Assembly: GCA_029204225.1 (NCBI GenBank)
Contig: CM055111.1
Location: 12,772,697 to 12,836,696 of the forward strand
Direction of reading: 5' to 3'
DNA: 64,000 nucleotides
From: Diphasiastrum complanatum
Taxonomy: Eukaryota; Streptophyta; Lycopodiopsida; Lycopodiales; Lycopodiaceae
Shown here: in pieces, positions 33,960 through 45,932 of the stretch
Layout of the letters: each line of letters starts with the position of its first letter
Position numbering within the stretch: position 1 is the stretch's first letter
Program-made: the position numbers and the translations under genes
Notes under the pieces: model-generated
Databases searched by the model: none
Told to the model about the DNA's origin: nothing
What the model saw: only the letters and a program-made list of their open reading frames with translations

Positions 33960-36900
33960 TCGTGTGTCGGAAGTCTTTTGAGTTCATAATTTGCTGGTTA
34001 TAGAAGAGGCTGAAATGTTTGCTTTTTCTAGTTTTGGTCAAGTGAATAGTTCACCTGTATTGAGCTCTACCTCCACCTTGGAACAAGATTTGTATCTCAA
34101 TTTACCTTTAGTCAGCTCTAGCTTCATCAGGCTTAGCATTCATTCAGCGATCCTACTTTTCCTTCTTTATCCACAATATCATTCAGTGAGTGCAGTGCCA
34201 ATGAGACAAACACACTAGACTGCTGGGTCAAGGTTCAAATGCCAGAGTGATCATCTTAGAGAGACAGGTTCACAAGCTAAAACTTTAACCTTGGACCTAT
34301 ATACACCTTTAGGATTCATGACAATAAACTATCTTCTTCAACCAGTTTGTGATTAAGAATGTACCAATCCTACCATATAATTTTGAGTTCATGCTTCTGG
34401 CAACTTTCAGCCCCAATGACCATGCTACCAGCACAAAGGAGGTACATTTTGTCTCCCTCTTTCAATAATGAATGCAGGCAAAGGAACTCATAAATATTGG
34501 CATGCCTGAAGGTCATTTTGCAATCAGATATGGATCCAAAAGTCTAAAGTCAAAATCACCAAAGCAATGTTAACTTTTGCCTCGGAGATAAGGCTATGGA
34601 GCTTGGGTCAGCAAAATATTTTACACAGGAAAATGCCAATATTTACTGTCCTATGCTATCCAATGATATTAACTGGAAAGATTTGAATTCCTGCATGCCA
34701 GAAAGTGTTAGTGTCATGCTGAAGTTATTCAAGACTTTTGGAACAATGGATGTCTGACAGCTTCTGATCGGTCTTTTGAGTTTTAATGCTGCCAAAACTA
34801 CAGCATGTTTTTTACCTCTGTATATTGGCTAGCAGATACTAGTTTGTAGTAGTCCTAAATTTGAGATTGGGCTTTTAATTATTATGATCAGATTCTGTAG
34901 ATGTTTTTAGAGGAGGACTTCTGACCTTTACTTTCTGTAGACTGATCATTCCTTTCTTTATTTTGCAGTTTATACTCACAAATGGGACAGTTGCTGATCA
35001 GTTCAATTGTAAGAGTATGAGATAGCACCTGGTTGCCAAAATTTTGTCGTATGTTATGGCGTTATAAGTTGAATCGAAGATAAACAATGCTAACTGAAGA
35101 TACATCCGTTGGCCTTAGCGTCTGCGATAATTTTCTTTCTCTCAGTCCATTGAATAGGCGTCAAGTCTTCATTTATAAAAATAGTAGATCCCTTCAGGCA
35201 ACCTCTTTTAAGTATAACCTTTTGACAAAGCAAAGCATCCTTGAAACGCAGAAACATTGTGGTGGATTGGAGCTTACCCACCCAAGCAACCATTTTTATA
35301 TGCAATCCATTTTCTGTAGTTTCCTAGTTCATGCGTAAAAAGAAGAAAATTACTATATGTACACAAAAAGTTGTATACTGGGGTTTACAATGTTGACAAT
35401 AGATAAATTTTAAACTCTGATAGAAATATAATATGCTCTTGAGTTCAACAACAATGTCAACATCTATAAAATGCTACTATGTATAGATTTATACAATTTA
35501 CCAAAAAAAAAAACTTGAAGATCAAAAACTCCTCTAATTTAGGTGCTCTATGATAGAGATCACTGCTTGAAAATGTAGCTTAATATGTTTTGTTGATCAT
35601 GGATAAGATAATGTATTGCACAATATCAATCGACTTTCAAACATATAAGCTTTTTGAAATGCTAACAGATATTAATCAGGTAGCTAGTACAATTGGGTTT
35701 GAAATGTAAACCTTTGAATCAGTACTTTCTGGAAGTAGCAATAGTTCATATACAATTTCACCTATTTACTATATCTTGCCAAGGCCAGACCGTGTATCGG
35801 AGTGATTAATGGAAATTTGTGAGGTTAGTTAAAAGAAATCTCATAATAGCTTCTGAGCACTTACATACTTCCAGAGTTTTAGCCTTTCTCACAATGGCAA
35901 TGCTTATTATCATAATATCCAGCATGTGTGACTTTATTTCCCCAAGGACCTTTTGTACTTACGAGACGATGTTGATTGTTGTAAGTTTGTAAAGATCGTA
36001 GAAATAATCTCCAGAATTGAGACTAAATATTGATTCACACCTGAGATCAACTATGCAAATGGGCGAGTCCTTTGGGGACTTATCCATGAATGTACTTGTT
36101 TGTTCTTCGTAATTTCTTGGTTTCTAAGAACTGGGGCAACTCTTGGTGACAATTTATCAAGCGTGTTATTCTTTAATACAGCTTAAGAGTGTTCTGCAAT
36201 TGGACCTTATATAGTAAGTTATTTGTATTTCGAAGTGTAAGCAAAAAATTAAAACAGTCTCACAAATTTTAAATGAAAGAACAAGCTTTTAATATTTTGC
36301 ATTGTGTTTGTCAAAAAAGCTATTCCATAATACAATCTTTCTTTTCAATCGTCAACATAAAAGGCGAGGAGCTTTCCTCATAATCTAGGCTCTATCACTA
36401 AATCTAAGTGCTGCCTTGTTATACGTCAGAGTGTTTTTCTGTCCATTGGTAGGTCATTCAACTAGCATCAGTATGTACACTTAATATTCCAAGGCCAAGC
36501 CAAGCCAAGGAGCACAAGGCTCCAAAAGTTCACTTGTGCAACAACTAGGATTCAGGCCTATGTATATGTGACCACAATTTGAACTCTCATCCAACTTGAT
36601 TATTACAGAGGACTATCTAAAAAAGAGGTTGTCATTTGTAGATTCTCTTCCTCTTATGGTATCCGTCCCTAGTGGCACAATATGTAGACATCAAGATGGC
36701 TTATGCATTATTTTATTCAAAAGTTCTTGTCATATGTGTTAGGTGTCAGTCCAATATTCTAGATCAAGAATGTAGCATGAACATCAAGGTTTTTATTTAT
36801 TTTTATTTTTTGAAATATTCTGATTTTGATTTTCATAGTGATCTCTCTTTCTCTCTCACTTTTCTCTTTCTATCTCCTCTCCAGAAATCCTCTTGTAGCA

Positions 36901-37140
36901 TCACTTTTTATGGGCTGCACCCCATTACAAAAACTTGAAGATTGAAAGTTATGGGTCAAAAGCTCTCTTAGCGTGAAGGGCATGTAGTTTGAATTCCACA
37001 ATTATGACCTTTTAGTGACTTATATGCCTTTCCAAGAAAGAGCTTCACCTCTAAGGGGGTTGCCCAACAATTCAAGCATAAGTTGATGAATAACTTACAG
37101 GTAGGGCGTCCTTGGTGGGATATGAATGTACTATGAAGTT
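33960..37140. other. AT-rich DNA with one weak LINE-like frame
   Basis: Apart from the minus frame at 35090-35305, no protein motifs or LTR edges were recognised. Frames at 33991-34218 and 36672-36938 look like chance. Confidence 0.4.
35090..35305 (-). pseudogene. Possible LINE ORF1 C-terminal domain fragment
   Basis: The segment CLKGSTIFINEDLTPIQ with ERKKIIADAKANG has the pattern of the C-terminal domain in L1-type ORF1 proteins and related plant LINE proteins (K/R-G-x-x-I/V-x-hydrophobic-DLTPxQxxxR). It lies upstream of the other LINE pieces on the same strand, although in an intact ORF1 it would follow the RRM, so it is probably a different copy. Confidence 0.35.
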
Positions 37141-37144
37141 ATAG

Positions 37145-37410
37145 TTTCATAATGGTGATGTCAAGTTAATTCCAAATGTTCTTCAAGTACCAAACCTAGT
37201 AAAGAATCTACTCTCTATTAGTAGAATACTAGATTTGGCCCAGAAAGTAGAAATTGATACATATTATTGCTCAATTCTTGGTAGGAACAAAATTATTCTT
37301 GCACTTGGAGAAAGGCAATGTTATCTTAATGAACCGAGTCATTGTTATTTCACAAATAGTCAAGCTCTGCATACTATTGCTTCAATAAATAAGAATTTAC
37401 TTTTTGTCTA
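37145..37410 (+). pseudogene. Copia protease to GAG-pre-integrase linker relic
   Basis: An 88-codon open segment contains NVLQVPNLVKNLLSISRILDL and VEIDTYYCSILGRNKII, which match the conserved NVLYVPxLxKNLLSVxxL block between protease and integrase in Copia polyproteins. There is no protease active site upstream and no integrase after the stop. It lies 400 bp left of the complete element starting at 37809. Confidence 0.75.
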
Positions 37411-37808
37411 AGAAACATGGAATGGACTTAAGGGATTCCCTTTGAGTATGAAAACTCTTATGCCTTGTTCTATATTACTAGATAGACGTAACTACCAAAT
37501 TTGGTTTTGTAATTGTATAACGTTTTTCACAAATTCGGTATCATGCTCATGATACTATCAGATTATCGATCTAGCTTGCTATTCGGAATTATTTGAGACG
37601 TCAAAGACAGCCGTGATACTTCTGATAGATAATTGGTTAGTTCAATTAGTCAGGTAGCAATGTGAACAAGCGATATATCTATTTTATTCAAGGCTTGAAC
37701 ATAGCCATCTTGCTAGCTTGCTCTTTGATATATTTATTCATTTGATTCTACTCACGATCAAACTTTTCTCACTCATTTTCTATTAATTTTACTCACAGAC
37801 CACTCGCG

Positions 37809-38497
37809 TGTGAAAGTACAGTACTTTGGACCTTGAATGAGTGCATTTAATGCCTCACAAGAGTGATTGATCGATCGATCACAAAAACAATATTGCAAAC
37901 TAGACACTAGATTTTGAGATGTAGATAAAAAATTAGCATCTATTAATCAAGAGCAACTTTAAATTATTAATCAAACAAAAAGTACAGCCTACACATGTGT
38001 GGAAAAGTGCATAGTACGGCATGTAGTTGTAAAACAAAGTACAAATGACTTTGATTTTGCTTGGATCCAAAAAACAAGTACATAGAATAGAAACTCGAGT
38101 TTTGCCAATGAACTCTCAAAAATGTTCTAAGTCCTCACTATGGGAGGATGGAATACATACTAAAAGCCTCTTCCTTTGTAAAGTTAGTGAATTTCCAACA
38201 TGTAATAAGGAAGTTAACTTGGCTTTCTTGCCCTAATTTGCCAACGTAGCCTCCTTCCAAGAGTCATGCCAAGCAGGTGGCTAGTTGGTCAATCTCTATC
38301 ACAAATCTAGGATTTAGGTCCTATAAACTAGGAATCACTACCAAATTGACTTGACGTACTCTTTAGACTTGATTTAACCTATACTAGGATAGGTTTCCCA
38401 CATGGCTCCATGGCCTCACACGTGTGGGACCCACTTATGTACATTTTATGTAAATTTTGATCAAGCTAGATTTGCCAATTTTTGACAATTTCTCACA
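37809..38497 (-). repeat. 3' LTR of the 37.8-42.3 kb Copia element
   Basis: It shares long blocks with 41655-42300, e.g. GAATGAGTGCATTTAATGCC and CACTATGGGAGGATGG. It contains CACATGTGTG at 37992-38001 and CACACGTGTG at 38417-38426. Compared with the other LTR it has several small insertions. Confidence 0.92.
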
Positions 38498-39044
38498 CTC
38501 CTCAAATTTAGCTTGATCTATCTACAACTCTCTTTGCTAGATGAATGAATGCTTTAGAAGTGTCTAAAAAATCCAACTACAAACAAGGAACTTTTGAGAC
38601 TCCAATAGAGAATGATGTCCATGAAGAATCTTTCACGACCTCTTAAAGGATCCCTTACAGGATGTTCCATAAATGTGTCTATATACATGTAACACACTTC
38701 AAAAACTATACATCATGCCAAGCCATGGATTCCAAGGCATTTTGTGCACTTGAAGATACATCAATTAAGTTATTAAGTGCATACATAATGTTGCTAAGGC
38801 AGCTTGCCTAGCTTGATCCATATGATTGAGCCTTGATGTCTCCATCTTGATACTCAAAGTTCTTCTTGGAGTCCTCGGATTTTGAGTTTGCTCCTCCACT
38901 TGACTTGACTCCAAATCATCAATGATTTTAATAAGATGTTGATCCAAAGGTGTTTCTTCAACTTTACAAATCTTCCACTCTTGAAAGATCACATTTTCAC
39001 TATTGACAACTTCTTTGATGGAAAACATGTAGATTCTACAATCT

Positions 39045-39959
39045 CTACTTGAAGAGCAAAACACTATCATTATTCCTATCATTAAGTAGGATAATCTTTG
39101 TCTTTACATTGGAATGATCTTGCACAAAGCATGTGAAGCCAAAGATTTTCAAAACAAATGATGTTTCATCTTTTATGACACTATTCAAACTATTACAAAA
39201 ATAGTTATCCAATGAAATTGCTTTATCAACAACAAATGTAGATTGGAAATCATCCAACTTCATTGTCTTGTCATACAAAGTACTAAACACCGTCAATCTT
39301 ATAGATAAGAGACAAGTCACTTCATGTCTACTAACACTATCTATGAACAAATCAAAGGTAGTAGCATCTTCAATGCTCTCCACCCTTGCAAGATGCACAC
39401 TTGAATGGAAAATTTGCATGTAATTTGATGACACGACCTTTTTCATCGAGGACCTCCTTGGAACTCTCATGTTTTGAGGCTGATCCTCAAGATCTTCCTC
39501 TCTTTGATGCTCCTCCTCAATGCTAGCAAGATCACACTTTGACAAGGTCTCCACTTGAGTGATCTCCTCCTTTGCCAAGTTCACACTCTCAAAAGCAACA
39601 TTAGCTTCCAACTTAAACAATCTTCCATGTTCAAATCCTTTTGTTATGCAATTATCATTCTTCAAAATGGAACAAACACCATGCTTGAAGTGGACATCCA
39701 AACCACTTTCCAAAAGTTGACCAATACTTAGCATATTCTTGGTGATTGATGGTACAAAAAGAGCATTTTCTAGATCCATACTTATTGAGGATTCTAGACA
39801 CAAAGGGATGGTACCAACACCATCTATCCTACACTCTTCATCACTTGCAGTAAAGACAAACATTTTAGCATCATTGAATAAGTGTAAAGTTAAGAAAAAG
39901 TCCATTTCACAAGTCATGTGGGACACTATCAATCCACCAAGTGTCTCTTGAATTGCCAT
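39045..39959 (-). pseudogene. Copia protease-region frame with atypical tail (304 codons)
   Basis: Residues 40-120 match the segment after the Copia protease active site (GVGTIPLCLESS, NALFVPSITKNMLSIGQLLES, GRLFKLEANV). The active site itself lies upstream in another register and reads WWIDSVPH instead of the usual DSGA, so the catalytic D-S/T-G is lost. From about residue 125 an acidic, Lys/Glu-rich stretch and unfamiliar sequence follow, where GAG-pre-integrase and integrase should be. Near residue 270 LKIFGFTCFVQDHSNVKTK matches the integrase C-terminal block (LKIFGCTCYVHEPS...). So most of integrase is replaced or deleted while the reading frame stays open for 304 codons. The frame may be selected, young, or lucky. 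Confidence 0.7.
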
Positions 39960-40065
39960 TGCTTGTTGGTGAGGATGTAGATGCCATCAAGAATAGATCT
40001 CCTTCATCCTCCTCCTCCTCATGTGAAAAGTTTCCTTGTTTGTCCTCCTCCTCTTGTGCTCTTTG

Positions 40066-40250
40066 CCTCTTGTAGCATTCTGATGCATAATGCCCCTTCT
40101 TTCCACAAAAGAAGCATTTGTGCTTTGACTTGTCCTTTGCCTTTGAACTTGATGCTTGATCCTCATCCTTGGCCTCCTTTGCTTGATCCTTCTTGGATCC
40201 CTTGGTCTTCTTGTTGCCCTTGAATGAGAAATTTGCTTTCTCATCTCCAT
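40066..40250 (-). pseudogene. Copia gag C-terminus with CCHC zinc knuckle
   Basis: In the correct minus-strand register the nucleocapsid knuckle CFFCGKKGHYASEC is intact at 40116-40075 (C-x2-C-x4-H-x4-C), preceded by Lys/Asp-rich codons. The knuckle binds element RNA for packaging. The flanking register differs from that of the gag segment at 40429-40773, so a frameshift separates them. Confidence 0.85.
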
Positions 40251-40428
40251 CCTACAAAGACAATGAACTCATTCTTGCTTTGGTGTGGAGCGTCCTACAC
40301 TCTTCAACCACTAATACACTATGACTTTTTTCTATAGTTGGCAAGGTGTCTTGGATGGCAAAACTTTGGACCAAGTTTAAAAAATCATCTCCTAGACGAC
40401 CAGGACAATTTGTACAAGCTCATTATCT

Positions 40429-40773
40429 TTAATCTTCTGTGGCTAACTCTTTGTTGAGAGATTTTGTCCTTAGCACATTGGCACTTTCATCACTCCTCCT
40501 CATACTTTGTAAGATTTGGTTTCTTAGCATAAGTACTATTGAAGTATTGTTGGATTCATATATAGCTTTTAAAGAATCCCAAGCTTCTTTGGCCGATGTG
40601 CAAGAGGCTACCTCCTTCAAGAGGTCCTCACTAGCATTCATTTTGATGCTATGAAGTGCTAGTCTTGCTTTCTTCTTGTATCTAACCAATTCTTGTCCTC
40701 CAAGAGGCTCATCCTCTTCTTCTAGGACAATATCAAAGAGGTCTTGGAGCACTAAGAGTGTCTCCATCCTCAC
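40429..40773 (-). pseudogene. Copia gag (UBN2 domain)
   Basis: It begins MRMETLLVLQDLFDIVL and contains RYKKKARLALHSIKMN, CTSAKEAWDSLKAIYES and LMLRNQILQSMRRSDES, the standard order of the UBN2 gag domain. It is about 115 codons long before a frameshift near 40430, and the N-terminal codons before MRME lie in another frame. Very similar in pattern to the gag at 50.2 kb. Confidence 0.85.
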
Positions 40774-41642
40774 TTTCCATATTGAGTAGATTTAACCTCT
40801 CACTAGATCCAAGAAGGAATCCACCAATGGTTCCCATCTCCCTAATGACTTGTACTTGATTGTACTTCTTGGCTCTCCATAAATTCTTTTCCAAAATTTG
40901 ACTCACTAGCAACTCGCTTGATGTTCACAAAGACACAAGTGGCAAAATCCCCTTGATCTTGATTCACAAGAACTTTTAGGAAGGATTCTACAAAACAATG
41001 CTCAAGAAAATTGGAATTGATTTGATCCTAGAAACTCACAAAGGTTTCACTTGTATTGATTACCTCAAATTTGACTTCTAGCCCTCTCAATGGACTTCTA
41101 GCAACAGCTCTTAAAATCCCTCACAAAGATGAAATGAAGATTAGATGAGATTCTATCAAAGACTTATCAAATCCTATCAATTTTCACCATTTTTGGACAA
41201 AAAACATGGCTAAATCTTACTATTCCTTCTTGATGGTTTTTCAAGACCTGTAAAACACATTTAAAGGGCTTGAACCCAGCCTTAATTAATTGGATTGAAT
41301 GACACAAAATCAAATCCAAACAATGGCATGCAAACATTGATGCTTTCTCCTAGATCTAGCATCAAAAAACTCATCAAGATCAACCTCTATGAGATTTTAA
41401 GGATCTTAGCAAAAATGGAAGTTATTTTTGGATTCAGACCTGTCCACACGTGTGAAAAGTTATTTTTGGGTTCAGACCTGTCCGCACATGTGAAAAGTAC
41501 GAAATTAGACCCTGATCAAGTTTTATCCACAAATTCCCATCCAATCATCCGATTTCTACTTGGCCCTCCAATATTAGTTTTTTAGATCAAAAAGTTGCTA
41601 TTTTGGGGTGTACACAAGATTAATGATTAACTCTTGTACCTC

Positions 41643-41654
41643 GCTCTGATACCA
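41643..41654 (-). other. Primer binding site of the 37.8-42.3 kb element
   Basis: The minus strand reads TGGTATCAGAGC directly adjacent to the LTR at 41655, with no spacer. Confidence 0.9.
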
Positions 41655-42300
41655 TGTGAAAGTACAATAATTTTGACCTTGAATGAGTGCATTTAATGCC
41701 TCACAAGAGTGATTGACTGATTGATCACAAAAACAATGCAAACTGGACACTAGATTTTGAGATCTAGATCAATCAAGAGCAACCTTTACTCATTAATCAA
41801 ACACAAAGTACAGCCCAAAAACGTGTAGAAAAGTGCATAGTATGGCCTTTAGACTTAAAACAAAGTAAAAATGACTTTTGGATCCAAAAAACAACAAGTA
41901 CATAGAGTAGAAACGTGAGTTTTGCCAATGAGATCTAAAAAATGTTCTAAGTCCTCACTATGGGAGGATGGATTACATACTAAAAGCCTCTTCCTTTTCA
42001 AAATTAGGTGAATTTCCAACATGTAATAAGGAAGTTAACTTGGCTTTCTTGCTTTAATTTGCCAACCTAGCAAGAGTCATGCCAAGTAGGTAGCTAGTTG
42101 GTCAATCTCCACCACAAATCTAGGATTAACTAGGAATCACTACCAAATTGACTTGACCTACTCTTTAGACTTGATTTAACCTATACTAGGATAGATTTCC
42201 CATGTGGCTCCATGGCCTCACATGTGTGGGATTCACTTATGTACATTTTTACATAATTTTTGATCAAGCTAGATTTGCCAATTTTTGGCAATTTCTCACA
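41655..42300 (-). repeat. 5' LTR of the 37.8-42.3 kb Copia element
   Basis: Paired with 37809-38497. It contains CACATGTGTG at 42219-42228 where the other LTR has CACACGTGTG. The leader just inside (minus strand) carries CACACGTGTG at 41445-41454 and a variant near 41484. Confidence 0.92.
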
Positions 42301-42697
42301 TCGTGGCCCAATCTTATATAAATTGACTTGCCAGAAAAAAATAGTTTTACTCACCAAATAGCCTTTTTTAATGGAGATCTAATCTATTTTACCGATTGTT
42401 AGAATAGTGACCCCATCTCACCTAGTACTCAAATATATTTGGTCATTGAACAAAACTATTTTTTCTACAGGTCGTGTTATTCCAATTGCCTCTTGCCTAT
42501 GTTTTAGTGCAATAGCCCCATTTGAGCAAGATCCTAAAATCACTTTACTTTCAAAGATCTCTATTGACTCCACTACTCAAACAACAACCAAAGAGTGAAC
42601 ACTTGTATCTAAGTTAGATTTTGAGCCCAGAAAGTCAAGGAGGGAGAATTCTGTCCGGGAATGGCCCCCGGTTGGCTTGTGCGTAAGTGTGATGCTT

Positions 42698-43022
42698 AGC
42701 TGATGCGTTTGGTGCTCAGTTGTGTGTGCCTATTCTTGGCAGAAGTGCGCTACACTATGCATTCAATTTGTAGGACTTGATATGTGGCTATCGATCACAG
42801 ACATTGTGGCAATCAATCAATCAATCAGATGTAACACAATAATTAGAGATGGAAGAACATAATGTATTTTTTGTATTTTTGTCTTGATTGTAGAGTTAGT
42901 CGGTAGTGTCTCGCTCGTTGGCAAACTGACGCTCCTCTTACAATCCTATTGCACAGATATTTTCTGCGTATTGATCACTTGAATGATGCTTGAACAAATG
43001 TTTATCATATTCTGAATTCTAA
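42698..43022 (-). repeat. Direct repeat (3' LTR-like) of the 43-45.6 kb Copia
   Basis: About 325 bp matching 45628-45932 (GCTGATGCGTTTGGTGCTCA through CATATTCTGAATTCTAA) with scattered substitutions and an indel near 42745. It lies just past the RNase H end, where the 3' LTR is expected. The ends are not TG...CA, so the visible copies may be LTR parts. Confidence 0.8.
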
Positions 43023-43024
43023 TG

Positions 43025-45600
43025 GAAGACTGGATCCTGGGTTAGATATATGGCACTATGAGAATCCATCATCATGGTGCATGGTTCTCTCTGTTGTATG
43101 GCAATTGCTTCCAGCATCATTTGCAACCATATTACCTCGTTTGTCACCTTTGATGTTGCCACATATTCAGCGTCGTAGGAGGATTGAGCTATCAATGTTT
43201 GTCTTTTACAGATTCAATTTATCACTACTCCACATGCTATCGAACAACTGTCTGTCACGAACTTATTGTCATCTTTGCAGCTCACCCAACTTGCATTACT
43301 ATAGTGTAACAACTTGAATTCTTCTTCGGCGTTGTAGGTCAATCCCATATTTTGGGTGCCTTTTAGATATTGCGGTATGCATTTTGCCATCAGCCAATGT
43401 GCCATACTAGGTTTAGAAGAGAACTGACTCAATGAGTAGACAGAGAATGCCAGATCAGGTCTAGTGCAAACCGTCAAGTACATGAGACTTCCGATCAGGT
43501 TTTGGTATGCTATTTTCTCCATCTGTTGTCTCTCTTCTTCTGTGCTCGAACAGTCTTGCTTCGACAATCTGGCTCCAACTATCATTGGTGTGACTTTTTC
43601 TTTGTAGTCCATCATTCGATACTGCTTCAGTACTTTTTCTGCATACTCTGATTGATTCAAGTGCATGAGTCTTCTTGTTCGGTCTCTTTTGATTTGTAGC
43701 CCCAGGCATTTTGTCGCTTCTCCTAAATCTGTGATTTTATAACTTGTAGATATCTTACTCTTTGTATCGTTGATTAATATCAAACGATTTCCTATCATTA
43801 AAGAGTCATCTACAAAAATTGTCAGAATCACAAATTTATTTTCTATATTTTTTATATACACATTACAATTAGGTGTTGTAGGAGTAAATCCTAGGGACTT
43901 CAAAAGATTTTCAAGCTTCTTATACCAAGCTCGCGATGCCTGTTTGAGACCATAGACACATCGGTGTAGCCGACAGGTGTACTCCCAATTGTACAGGTCT
44001 TCAAATCCTTTAGGCTGCTTCATGAAGATCTCTTCCTCTAGGTCTTCAAATCCTTTAGGCTGCTTCATGAAGATCTCTTCAAATCCTTTAGGCTGTTTCA
44101 TGAAGATTTCTTCCTCTAGGTCTCCATGGAGAAAGGCTGTTTTGACATCGATCTGATGTACCTCCAGATCGTATATTGTCGCATAGGCGAGGAGTAGTCG
44201 AATACTCACAGTATGTGTTGAAATAGTTAACACCATACTTCTGCATGTAGCCTTTGGTGACAAGTCTGGCTTTGTAACATCCGACACTTCCATCTGACCT
44301 TAGCTTTCTTTTGTATACCCATTTATAGTTGATAATTTTCTTTCCTTCGAGTAGTAGCTCTAATGTCCACGTCTGATTTAGCCTCATTGATTCCATCTCC
44401 TCTAACATTGCTTGCTTCCAAGATTAATATCCCTCTGGACTTTGGATAGCATCTCGATATGTCACTGGTTTTTCAGCAAAGCTGCAGTATTGACATCTGT
44501 GTCTTTGCTCCACTGTAGGTTGTCGATGTATCATTCAGGTTGTCTCCTTATTCTCCTACTCTGGAGTCTGTGGCTCGACAACCTATGTCGATGTCCATTC
44601 TCGATCTCCCTCTTGAATTGGCAGCAATGTGAAGATTTCACAACCTTTAGCTTCCTTCATTCTAGAAAAGGTCGATTCATCGAACTTCACATCTATGCTT
44701 AGCACCACCTTATTTGAGGCTGGGTTGTAGAGTCGGTAGATATGTGAACTGTTTGAGTATCTAACCATGACTGTTAGCTCCACTTTTCGTTGAGCTTACT
44801 TTTCTTTTCTTTTGGTATGTGCATGTATGTTGGCATGTATGTTGCACATCCGAACACATGTACATACGAAAGATCGAGCTTTACACCCGTCCACATTTCA
44901 TACAGTGTGTTCTCTCTTCCAGGACATTGATTCTCGATCTGTTTTGTAGATGAACAACAACATCAATTGCCTCGGTGCAAAATTGACTCGGCAGTTGTGC
45001 TTGCACCATCATGCACTTCGCTCCTTCAACTAGCATCCTGTTTCTTCTTTTTGCTACACCATTATATTGTGGTGTGTAAGCATGTGTGAGTGGATGTTCT
45101 ATTCCTCTGTCCTAGCATAAGCTTGAAATTCTTTGCTTGAATACTCACCTCCATTGTCAGACCTGATTGTTTGCAGTTTTTTGGAGGTGTGTCTCTCAGC
45201 AAATGCCACAAACCTTTTGAAGGCATCAAATACTTTTGATTTTTTCTTTATGTAGTATATTGTTGTCATCCGGCTGTAATCATCAATGAAAGTGACGAAG
45301 TATTGCGATTGAGAGAGAGAGTCAAATTTCATTGGTCCACATACATCTAAGTGAACGAGCTCAAAAATGTCCTTGGCTCTTCTTCCTTTATGCACAAATG
45401 GACTTTGATGCTGTTTGCCCTTTTGATAGGCTGCATAGAAGTCGGTGTCTGGTCTTGTTATCTTTAGATCCGTGACAATCTCTTTTCTCCTCGTATTTTA
45501 CAAACTTCTCATACTTTGAAGATACATTCTTCTATGCCAGAGGTGATTTTCATTTTCTGATGCATTTAATATGCTATCATGCTTGTTGATGATCTTTGCT
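43025..45600 (-). pseudogene. Copia pol: pre-integrase, integrase, RT and RNase H, broken
   Basis: Minus-strand order: pre-integrase tail; integrase core at 45395-45099 (ELVHLDVCGPM, TFIDDYSRMTTIYYIK, TIRSDNGGEYSSKEF), continuing in another frame; integrase C-terminus at 44783-44583 (YRLYNPASNKVVLS, DVKFDE); RT start at 44408 (MESMRLNQTWTLE, INYKWVYKRKL); then a 359-codon frame 44293-43214 with VHQIDVKTAFLHGDLEE, CVYGLKQASRAW, catalytic IFVDDSLMIG and RNase H (CTRPDLAFSVYSLSQF). Frameshifts separate the segments. The 359-codon frame carries a triplicated EEIFMKQPKGFE segment in RT. Gag and protease are missing: the direct repeat at 45628 begins straight after pre-integrase. Confidence 0.88.
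43998..44125 (-). repeat. In-frame triplication inside Copia RT
   Basis: The block GGCTGCTTCATGAAGATCTC (plus strand) occurs near 44014 and 44059 and as a diverged version near 44092. It encodes EEIFMKQPKGFE three times in the minus-strand RT frame without breaking it. Unit lengths are multiples of three (about 45 and 36-42 bases). Confidence 0.9.
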
Positions 45601-45627
45601 TGGTAAAGATTTCTCTGTCTTGATCCA

Positions 45628-45932
45628 AGCTGATGCGTTTGGTGCTCAGTTGTGTGCGCCTATTCTTGGCAGAATTTCAATTTGCAGGACTTGATATGTG
45701 GCTATCGATCACAGACATTGTGTGTCAATCAATCAATCAGATGTAACACAATGATCAAAGATGGAAGAACATAATGTATTTTGTATTTTTGTCTTGATTG
45801 TAGAGTCAGTCGGCAGTGTATCACTCGTTGGCAACCTGGCACTCTTCTTATAATCCTATTGCGCAGATATTTTTTGAGTATTGATCACTTGAATGATGAT
45901 TGAATAAATGATTATCATATTCTGAATTCTAA
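45628..45932 (-). repeat. Direct repeat (5' LTR-like) of the 43-45.6 kb Copia
   Basis: It matches 42698-43022. No primer site lies between it and pol, which indicates an internal deletion that started inside the LTR or leader. Confidence 0.8.

Larger units (their letters stand above)
37809..42300 (-). mobile_element. Copia element with complete ends, lacking integrase core and RT
   Basis: The LTRs are 37809-38497 (689 bp) and 41655-42300 (646 bp). In the plus orientation each starts TGTGAAAGTAC and ends TTTCTCACA, so they obey TG...CA. Inside the right LTR the minus strand reads TGGTATCAGAGC (41654-41643), the tRNA-Met primer site. Inside the left LTR the minus strand reads AAATTTGAGGAG, a polypurine tract. 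The flanking 5-mers are TCGCG (37804-37808) and TCGTG (42301-42305), a target duplication with one C/T difference. The 3.15-kb interior has gag, a zinc knuckle and a protease-region frame, then an unusual tail; integrase core, RT and RNase H are absent. It is therefore non-autonomous. Confidence 0.9.
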
